From Pseudooceanicola antarcticus (GTDB lineage Bacteria > Pseudomonadota > Alphaproteobacteria > Rhodobacterales > Rhodobacteraceae): 64,000 nt of DNA. Made by a program: the position numbers and the translations under genes. The notes beneath the pieces were generated by a model, which was not told where the DNA came from, did not search any database, and saw nothing but the letters and a program-made list of their open reading frames with translations. Location of the stretch: the NCBI RefSeq assembly GCF_900215355.1, contig NZ_OBEA01000001.1, positions 186,001 through 250,000 of the forward strand. Direction: 5' to 3'. Every line of letters starts with the position of its first letter. Within the stretch, counting starts at the first letter, position 1. Shown here piece by piece: positions 58,266-64,000 of this stretch.

Positions 58266-58967
58266 ATGATTCTGCGCGATTACCTCTCTCTCTTCACCCT
58301 GATCGACGCCTTGGGCGTCGTGGTCATCCTTGCCTCCTGGCTGCTCATCGGCTGGCGGATCGAACATCCCGGCAAGGCCAAGCCCTCGGTCTCGATCCTG
58401 ATGGGGGAATATCGCCGTGAATGGCTGCGCAAGATGACCGAGCGCAGCCCGCGCATCTTCGACGCGCAGATCCTGGGCACGCTGCGCGCCAATGTCTCGT
58501 TCTTCGCCTCCTCGACGATGATCGCCATCGGTGGCGCGCTGGCGCTACTGGGCAATTCCGACCAGCTGCGCGGCATCGCAAGCGACCTGGGTGCCGAGCG
58601 CAGCCCGGCGGTCTACTGGGAGATCAAGCTCTTCCTGGTGCTGCTCTTCCTGGCCAATGCCTTCCTGAAATTCGTCTGGTCCAGCAGGCTCTTCGGCTAT
58701 TGCGGCGTGCTCATGGGGGCGGTGCCCAACGAGGCGAGCGACCCCAAGGCCATCCCCCGCGCCCTGAAGGCGGCACAGATCAACATCTTCGCCGCGCGCA
58801 GCTTCAATCGCGGGCTGAGGTCGATCTACTTCTCCCTCGCCGCCGCCTGCTGGTTCGCCGGGCCCTGGGGGCTGCTGGCGGGCACCGTCGTCACCTGCGC
58901 CATGCTCTGGCGCCGCGAGTTCGCCTCGCAATCGCGCGAGCTGCTGATGCAGGTCGAGGAAGACTGA
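58266..58967 (+). CDS. DUF599 membrane protein
   Basis: A 233-residue protein with four predicted transmembrane helices (near 10-28, 75-98, 118-138, 190-215) and the DUF599 segments RIFDAQILGTLRANVSFFASST (key part NVSFFASST) and YCGVLMGAVPN. The function of the family is not known. It is divergent from glcDEF. No strong ribosome site is visible (GGTAACAGAG before the ATG). Its end faces the MoxR-cluster membrane protein with 68 bases between. Confidence 0.85.
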   Translation: MILRDYLSLFTLIDALGVVVILASWLLIGWRIEHPGKAKPSVSILMGEYRREWLRKMTERSPRIFDAQILGTLRANVSFFASSTMIAIGGALALLGNSDQLRGIASDLGAERSPAVYWEIKLFLVLLFLANAFLKFVWSSRLFGYCGVLMGAVPNEASDPKAIPRALKAAQINIFAARSFNRGLRSIYFSLAAACWFAGPWGLLAGTVVTCAMLWRREFASQSRELLMQVEED

Positions 58968-59035
58968 GCGGGCAGCGGCTGTCCACGGCACGGCGCGGCA
59001 GAGCCAGGCCCCAGGCAGCCGGTGACCGGCTGACG

Positions 59036-61087
59036 CTACCGGCGGCCCTCGCGCAGCCAGCCGGCGAGGATCAGACCAGAGGCCACCAGCAGCACCAGCC
59101 AGGGCGGCAAGAGCGGCATCTGGCGCACCGCGCGGGTCTCGTAGGCATCGCGCGGGGTCAGACCCAGCCAGCCACGGCCTGCCGCCGGGCGTCCCGGACG
59201 CACATCGCGGAAGGCCGGCAGCCCCTCGCTGAGCGCGCGAATCCCGCCGCGAGTCGCCTCGACCGCAGGGTCCAGCGCCGCGCCCGAGGCGATGGTCTCC
59301 TCGAACTCGCGCGGCGCGGCGGGGCCCAGCCCGATCACCGCCGACAGATCGCCGGAGGCCAGCCGGTAGAGCCCGATCTCGGGGCCCTGATAGGTGGTCT
59401 CGAACCGCCCCGGAGAGACCTCTTCCAGCCCCAGCGTGGTCTGGCTGCCATCCGGTGCCGTCACCACCACATCGCCCACCTGTTCCGACAGGCTGCGGCG
59501 GGTGATCACCATCTGCTGGCCCTCGGCCTCGGCGGTCAGCGCCTCTTCTTCCAGCTCGGGTTCCTTCATCATCCAATGGGCCAGCCGGCGCAGCAGCTCC
59601 AGCTGCGGGCCGCCGCCCTCGAAGCCACGGTTCCACAGCCAGGCGTGATCCGAGGCCAGAAGCGCCACGCGCCCCTCACCCACGCGATCCAGCAGCAGCA
59701 GCGGCCGGTCCTCGGCCCCGGACATGACGACCTGTCCGCGCTCCGGCGTCAGCTCGACCTGGCGCATCCAGCGGCCCCAGTCGCCGTCCCAGGCCTCTTC
59801 CAGCCCGGTCGTCACCGGGTGTCGGCGGCCCAGGTCGGTGACCTCTGGCCGGTAGCCCTCTTCCACCACGCGGGCGGTCGGGCGGCCGGGCAGCACCTCT
59901 GCCAGCGGAGAACGGTAAAGCGAATCGGCCGAGGCGAAGTCGGGCCCGGCGGCGATCAGCACCGCGCCGCCGTCCTCGACATAGGCGCGGATGTTGTCGA
60001 GGTAGAGCGAGGGCAGGATGCCGCGCCGCTTGTAGCGGTCGAAGATGATCAGATCGAAGTCCTCGATCTTGTCCATGAACAGCTCTCGGGTCGGGAAGGC
60101 GATCAGCGAGAGTTCCGACACCGGCACCCCGTCCTGTTTCGACGGCGGCCTCAGGATGGTGAAATGCACCAGGTCGACCGAGCTGTCGGCCTTCAGCAGG
60201 TTGCGCCAGGTGCGCCCGCCCGGATGCGGCTCGCCCGAGACCAGCAGCACGCGCAGCCGGTCGCGCACCCCGTTCATCTGCACGATGGCCGAGTTGTTGC
60301 GGTCGGTCAGCTCGCCGTCCTGCGCAGGCGTGGTGAAGCGCAGCACATTGCGCCCGCCATGGGGCAGGGTCACCGGGATCTGCGCGTCCTGCCCCACGGG
60401 CAGGCGCAGCAGCTGCGGCTCCGCACCGTCGATGGACATCTCCAGCGCGGCGAATTCGCCCATGGCGGCGGGCACGGCCCCGTCGTCCTCGATCCTGAGT
60501 GTCAGCAGGATCTCTTCGCCAAGGATGCCGAAGGCCGGGGCATTCTGCACCACCAGCCGACGGTCCCAGTCGTCGGGCGTGCCCGAAAGCAGCAGGTGCA
60601 TCGGCGCGGGCAGGCCGGGGACCTGCTCGAGGTCATGCACCCGACCGTCAGAGAGCAGCACCACGCCGGCGATCCGGGCGCGGGGCTCTTCGGCCAGGGC
60701 CTCGGTCAGGGCGGTCATCAACAGGGTGCCACTGTCGCCCTCGCCATCGCCGACCTCGATCCGGCGCAGCTCCGTGTTGGGGCGGGCCGAGATGCGGGCG
60801 GCCAGGGTCTCCGCCGCCTCTGCGGTTTGCGCCGCCCGGTCGCCAAGACGTTGCGAGGCCGAACGGTCTTCGACCAGCAGCACGATATCGGTGAGCGGCG
60901 CGCGGTCCTCCTGGCGCAGCGAGGGACCGGCGAGCGCCGCCAGCACCACGACCGCCGCCGCGCCCCGCCAGGCCCAGCCCACGAGGCCGCGCCAGACGGC
61001 CAAGGCGATCCCGCCGAGGCTGAGTACCGCCAGCACGGCAAGCGGAATCAGCGGCAGCAGCGGATCGAAGATGATCTGTCCGCTCAT
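59036..61087 (-). CDS. Large membrane protein of the MoxR/DUF58 cluster (amidotransferase-like core)
   Basis: A 683-residue protein. Two transmembrane helices lie near the N-terminus (about 10-30 and 40-58). Next comes a VWA-like region (IVLLVEDRSASQRLGD, then GVVLLSDGRVHD), then a class I amidotransferase-like fold (FDLIIFDRYKRRGILPS, VEDGGAVLIAAGPDFAS, about 340-400) without a clear catalytic Cys, and one C-terminal helix (LPPWLVLLVASGLILAGWL). Such proteins follow the DUF4159 gene in MoxR-ATPase/DUF58 clusters, whose role (chaperone-like maturation or envelope stress) is not settled. The stop of the DUF4159 gene is 1 base upstream of its ATG. Confidence 0.82.
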   Translation of the reverse strand: MSGQIIFDPLLPLIPLAVLAVLSLGGIALAVWRGLVGWAWRGAAAVVVLAALAGPSLRQEDRAPLTDIVLLVEDRSASQRLGDRAAQTAEAAETLAARISARPNTELRRIEVGDGEGDSGTLLMTALTEALAEEPRARIAGVVLLSDGRVHDLEQVPGLPAPMHLLLSGTPDDWDRRLVVQNAPAFGILGEEILLTLRIEDDGAVPAAMGEFAALEMSIDGAEPQLLRLPVGQDAQIPVTLPHGGRNVLRFTTPAQDGELTDRNNSAIVQMNGVRDRLRVLLVSGEPHPGGRTWRNLLKADSSVDLVHFTILRPPSKQDGVPVSELSLIAFPTRELFMDKIEDFDLIIFDRYKRRGILPSLYLDNIRAYVEDGGAVLIAAGPDFASADSLYRSPLAEVLPGRPTARVVEEGYRPEVTDLGRRHPVTTGLEEAWDGDWGRWMRQVELTPERGQVVMSGAEDRPLLLLDRVGEGRVALLASDHAWLWNRGFEGGGPQLELLRRLAHWMMKEPELEEEALTAEAEGQQMVITRRSLSEQVGDVVVTAPDGSQTTLGLEEVSPGRFETTYQGPEIGLYRLASGDLSAVIGLGPAAPREFEETIASGAALDPAVEATRGGIRALSEGLPAFRDVRPGRPAAGRGWLGLTPRDAYETRAVRQMPLLPPWLVLLVASGLILAGWLREGRR

Positions 61088-61088
61088 G

Positions 61089-63860
61089 TCAGTTCCCCAG
61101 CCGGTCGAGCAGCGCCGGCACATGCACCTGGTCGGATTTGTAGTTGCCGGTCAGCACATGCATGATCAGGTTCACCCCGAAGCGATAGGCGATCTCGCGC
61201 TGGCGCTCGGCGGCCATGCCCGCGCCGATCCGCATCAGCGGCGCGCCCGAGGCATCCACCGCCCAGGCGCCCGCCCAGTCGTTGCCGCCGATGACCACCG
61301 GGGTCACCCCGTCGTTGAGATTGCGAAACGGCATGCCCTCGATCTGCTCGGCGTCCGGCGGCGCGGCCTCGACCCAGACCGGCGCCCCCATGTAGCGGCC
61401 GGGGAAATCCTGCAGCAGGTAGAAGGTGCGGGTCAGCACGTGGTCTTCCGGCAGCGGCTCGAGCGCGGGAATGTCGAGGGGCCGGGCGATCTCCTGCAGG
61501 CGGCGGCTTTCCGGCGTGGTGGCCCCCAGGGTCGAGACATTGGCATCGCGCGTATCGAACAGGATCATCCCGCCGCTGCGCAGGTAGCGGTTCAGCTTGG
61601 CATAGGCCAGGTCCGAGGGGATCGGCTGCGCCGCCGTGATCGGCCAGTAGAGGAAGGGAAAGAGCGAGAGCTCGTCCTGTTCCAGGTCCACCCCCATGGG
61701 CGGCGCGGGCTCGATCGAGGTGCGGAAGTACAGCGTATCCGAAAGCCCCTGCAGCCCGGCCTGCGCCAGCGCGTCGAGTTCCTCGTCGCCGGTCAGCACA
61801 TGGGCCAGCACGGTCTCTGCGGTGGCGATCATGGCGAAATCGTCCTGCGCTTTCGCCTGTGGCACCGGCAGCAGCACCAGCGCCAGCAGCGCGGCCGTGG
61901 CCCGCGCCCCGCGCAGCCGGCCCGACAGCGCCAGAGAGGCCAGGATATCGACCAGCAGCAACAGCAGCGCCAGGGCCAGCAGGTAACCGCCAAGAGGCCG
62001 CTCGGCGGGGGCCGAAAGCCCCTGCACCGTCACCCCGGCGGGCCAGGGCATGGGCGCAATCGAGGTCTCATCCCCCATGACATTGCGCGCGATCACCCGA
62101 TCCTCCGAGGCATAGAGCCCCGGTTGCAGGCGCGGGCCGAGCGGGCTCGCCACCAGCTCGGCGCCATCCACGCCGGGCAGGGTTCCGGCGCTCGAGATCG
62201 TGCCGAAGGCATCGACGACGCGCTCGGGCTGCCAGGTGGTGCCCTCGACATCCTCGACTGCGGGGCGGGGGTTCACGGACGAGACCGACAGCCGTTCCAG
62301 CATCTGCACGAAGAGCCCCGACAGCGGCAGCGAAGACCATTCCGCATTGGCGGTGACATGGAAGAGAACCACCTGCCCCTGGCCGATCTCCTTGCGGGTG
62401 ACCAGCGGCGTGCCATCGCTGAGCCTTGCGATCACGCGGGAGGCCAGGGTCGGGTCGGGCTGCGCCATGACCTGCGAGGTCACGGTGACATCCTCGGGCA
62501 CCGAGAGCCCGGCGAAGGGGCTGTCAGCGTCGAAGGGGGCCAGCGCCTTGGGCTCGCCCCAGGACATGGCACCGCCGACCGAGCGGCCCCCGGCGCGCAG
62601 GCGCACGGGCATCAGCGGATCTTCCTCGGCGCGGCTGATCTCGCTCGCGGCAAGGCGGGGACCGGCGAAACGCAAGAGCATGCCGCCGCCCTCGATCCAG
62701 TCCTGCAGCGCGGTGGCCTCGCCTTCGGACAGGGTGGCCACATCGGCCAGGGCGATCACGTCGGGGTTGGCGGGCAGGATATCGGTCAGCGCGCCGTGCA
62801 GCAGCTCGGCGTTGGTTTCCAGCGCCTTCTGCAGGTAGTGCAGCGGCGAGAGCAGAGAGAGGCTCTCCTCGGCGCCGCCACCCGAGATCAGGGCGACCTC
62901 GCGGCGGCGCAGGCCATCATCTGTCAGCGCAACCGTGCCGGCGGAGCGGATGCCGGCGAGGGCGAAATGGGTCAGCCGGGCGCGGATCTCGGCTGGCAGG
63001 TCCAGCTCTTGCCGGGCCAGCGCCGCGCCGGGCTCGAAGCGCAGTTCGGCCTGCTCGAGCACCCGCATGACGCCGCCGGGGTCGCGGCCATGGGCCTGCA
63101 GGGTCAGCACATGTTCGCTGTCCAGGTCGCGGGCCGCACGGATCGCGGTCAGCTCGACCGCGCCATCGACGAATTGCGCGGGCCTGAGGGCAAGCACCGC
63201 GCCGCCGGTTTCCAGCACCCGCAGGCGGCCCCTGTCCTCTACGGCAGAAAGCAGCTCGGCACGGCCGGGGCGGTCCAGCCCATCCGAGATCCAGACGGTT
63301 TCGATACCGTCCTCCAGGTCCTCGATGCCCGCGATCAGCCGTTGCATGGCGTCACTGTCGGGCGCGGGGGGCTCCCAGGCCAGCGGGGCGAGGCCCGGCA
63401 GGCGGGTGACCCAGGTTTCGGGCGTGGCGAAGGCCGGCGGTTCGGGCGAGGTCAGGCGCACCACGGCGGCAGAGCGCCCCTGCCGCCCGGCCTCTTCCAG
63501 CAGCACCTCCAGCGCCTCTTCCTGGCGCGGCCAGTCGGCGGCAGAGGCCCAGGTGCCATCGAGCAGCACCAGCAGCGGGCCACGGTTGCCTTCGGCCACC
63601 TCGGCCTCGGGGTTCAGCACCGGACCGGCCAGTCCCAGGATCACCGCCGCCACGGCCAGCATGCGCAGCAGCAACAGCCACCAGGGCGTGCGGTCCGAGA
63701 CGCTTTCGTCATCGGTCAGCCCCAGGAGCAGCGCCACACCGGGGAAGCGGCGGCGCACCGGCGCCGGCGGCACGGCGCGCAGCAGCAGCCAGAGCGCCGG
63801 CAGTGCGATCAGTGCCAGCAGAAGCCAGGGGGCCGAGAAACCTATGGGGCCGAGGATCAT
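61089..63860 (-). CDS. DUF4159/BatA-N membrane protein of the MoxR/DUF58 cluster
   Basis: A 923-residue protein. The N-terminus is a BatA (aerotolerance) domain with two helices ([21 protein letters not shown], about 6-27, and about 58-80). A VWA-like segment (LLVLLDGTWASAADW) and a long periplasmic part follow, then two helices near 625-665 (LLALALLLLLVDILASLAL), and a C-terminal DUF4159 domain (about 715-923; DTLYFRTSIEPAPP, GGMILFDTRDAN, VEAAPPDAEQIEG, YRFGVNLIMHVLTGNYKSDQVH). It is co-transcribed with the DUF58 gene (2-base gap) and the 683-residue protein. It belongs to the pathway of MoxR AAA ATPases; no exact function is known. Confidence 0.88.
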   Translation of the reverse strand: MILGPIGFSAPWLLLALIALPALWLLLRAVPPAPVRRRFPGVALLLGLTDDESVSDRTPWWLLLLRMLAVAAVILGLAGPVLNPEAEVAEGNRGPLLVLLDGTWASAADWPRQEEALEVLLEEAGRQGRSAAVVRLTSPEPPAFATPETWVTRLPGLAPLAWEPPAPDSDAMQRLIAGIEDLEDGIETVWISDGLDRPGRAELLSAVEDRGRLRVLETGGAVLALRPAQFVDGAVELTAIRAARDLDSEHVLTLQAHGRDPGGVMRVLEQAELRFEPGAALARQELDLPAEIRARLTHFALAGIRSAGTVALTDDGLRRREVALISGGGAEESLSLLSPLHYLQKALETNAELLHGALTDILPANPDVIALADVATLSEGEATALQDWIEGGGMLLRFAGPRLAASEISRAEEDPLMPVRLRAGGRSVGGAMSWGEPKALAPFDADSPFAGLSVPEDVTVTSQVMAQPDPTLASRVIARLSDGTPLVTRKEIGQGQVVLFHVTANAEWSSLPLSGLFVQMLERLSVSSVNPRPAVEDVEGTTWQPERVVDAFGTISSAGTLPGVDGAELVASPLGPRLQPGLYASEDRVIARNVMGDETSIAPMPWPAGVTVQGLSAPAERPLGGYLLALALLLLLVDILASLALSGRLRGARATAALLALVLLPVPQAKAQDDFAMIATAETVLAHVLTGDEELDALAQAGLQGLSDTLYFRTSIEPAPPMGVDLEQDELSLFPFLYWPITAAQPIPSDLAYAKLNRYLRSGGMILFDTRDANVSTLGATTPESRRLQEIARPLDIPALEPLPEDHVLTRTFYLLQDFPGRYMGAPVWVEAAPPDAEQIEGMPFRNLNDGVTPVVIGGNDWAGAWAVDASGAPLMRIGAGMAAERQREIAYRFGVNLIMHVLTGNYKSDQVHVPALLDRLGN

Positions 63861-63862
63861 CG

Positions 63863-64000
63863 CTACACCCCCCGGTCCAGTGCCTGCCAGACCCAAAGCA
63901 GCGCGCTCTGGGCCGAGGCATCGGTGTGGTGCTGGCCATATTGCCAGCCGGTGGCGGCACAGAGCTGACGAAGATGGTCTTTCCGCTCGGCCAGGCGGGC
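63863..64000 (-). CDS. DUF58 protein, C-terminal end (gene cut by window edge)
   Basis: Only the last 45 codons are present, ending before TAG at 63863-63865. The visible sequence (ARLAERKDHLRQLCAATGWQ, then HHTDASAQSALLWVWQALD) matches the C-terminus of DUF58 (VWA-like) proteins, in which a DTGWxxxxHHTDxxPxxALLALYxAL pattern is typical. DUF58 stands upstream of BatA/DUF4159 proteins in MoxR clusters, which supports the call. The rest and the MoxR ATPase gene are expected to the right. Confidence 0.8.
   Translation of the reverse strand, partial: ARLAERKDHLRQLCAATGWQYGQHHTDASAQSALLWVWQALDRGV

Noticed and set aside
60045-63968. Plus-strand open frame of about 1300 codons opposite the MoxR-cluster membrane proteins
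   Set aside because: Low-complexity Arg/Gly/Gln composition, no domain, and the minus strand encodes recognisable BatA/DUF4159 proteins. It is a by-product of high GC third positions.

Overview
The window is GC-rich, gene-dense DNA from an alphaproteobacterium, most likely a Rhodobacterales (Roseobacter/Rhodobacter group) chromosome. Support comes from an aerobic cob gene set with CobN, CobW and DUF1636, an rpoE-chrR pair facing a lipid-modification operon, stacked peptide deformylase paralogues, Hint-domain and DUF2235 proteins typical of the group, and an elongator tRNA-Met. No insertion sequence, prophage, CRISPR array, rRNA or origin was seen. Taxonomy is inferred from gene content only.

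Layout. 1-2.9 kb: three overlapping deformylase-type genes (the outermost cut by the window edge), a FAD-linked 2-hydroxyacid dehydrogenase and tRNA-Met. 3.4-22 kb: cobalt and cobalamin region. A cobalamin riboswitch (+) leads a cobalt ECF transporter operon (DUF4198, cbiM, CbiL/NikL-like, cbiQ, cbiO). On the minus strand, a second cobalamin riboswitch leads DUF1636-cobW-cobN-cobG-cobH-cobI-cobJ, and cobL-cobE-cobM-cobB-cobA-cobF follows. cobK lies between these blocks on the opposite strand, and cobO is divergent from the second riboswitch. Every aerobic step from uroporphyrinogen III to hydrogenobyrinic acid a,c-diamide is encoded (cobA, I, G, J, M, F, K, L, H, B). cobS/cobT and the late genes (cobQ, C, D, P, U, V) are not in the window.

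22-24 kb: a PdxA-family dehydrogenase translationally coupled to a TIM-barrel/cupin fusion of unknown function. 24-29.7 kb: an RpoE-ChrR (singlet-oxygen type) sigma/anti-sigma pair, divergent from a flavoprotein-DUF1365-CFA-type methyltransferase operon that resembles the furan fatty acid machinery; an SDR lies downstream. 30.2-33.4 kb: an arsenic operon with an ArsR-ArsC fusion, the ArsJ-associated GAPDH and ArsJ. Its first start codon sits inside a perfect 26-bp palindrome.

33-44.8 kb: MFS-LOG pair, dapD, dapE-GNAT, GlsB-type small membrane protein, DUF2235 hydrolase, LamG-like/Hint protein, RNase R. 44.9-50.4 kb: lytic transglycosylase and a pqiA1-pqiA2-pqiB-pqiC lipid-transport operon. 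50.5-54.2 kb: PatB-type C-S lyase, glyoxalase-like protein, an Hsp20 gene with a sigma-32-like promoter and a ROSE-like thermometer leader, and a trypsin-like protease. 54.2-58.2 kb: glcDEF with a candidate operator/promoter. 58.3-64 kb: DUF599 protein and the membrane part of a MoxR/DUF58 cluster (683-aa protein, DUF4159 protein, end of a DUF58 gene).

Several intergenic spaces carry two short repeat families: a 29-bp unit ending in AAATACTGCGGGGG, and GGGGGC-N(3-5)-GCCCCC palindromes.
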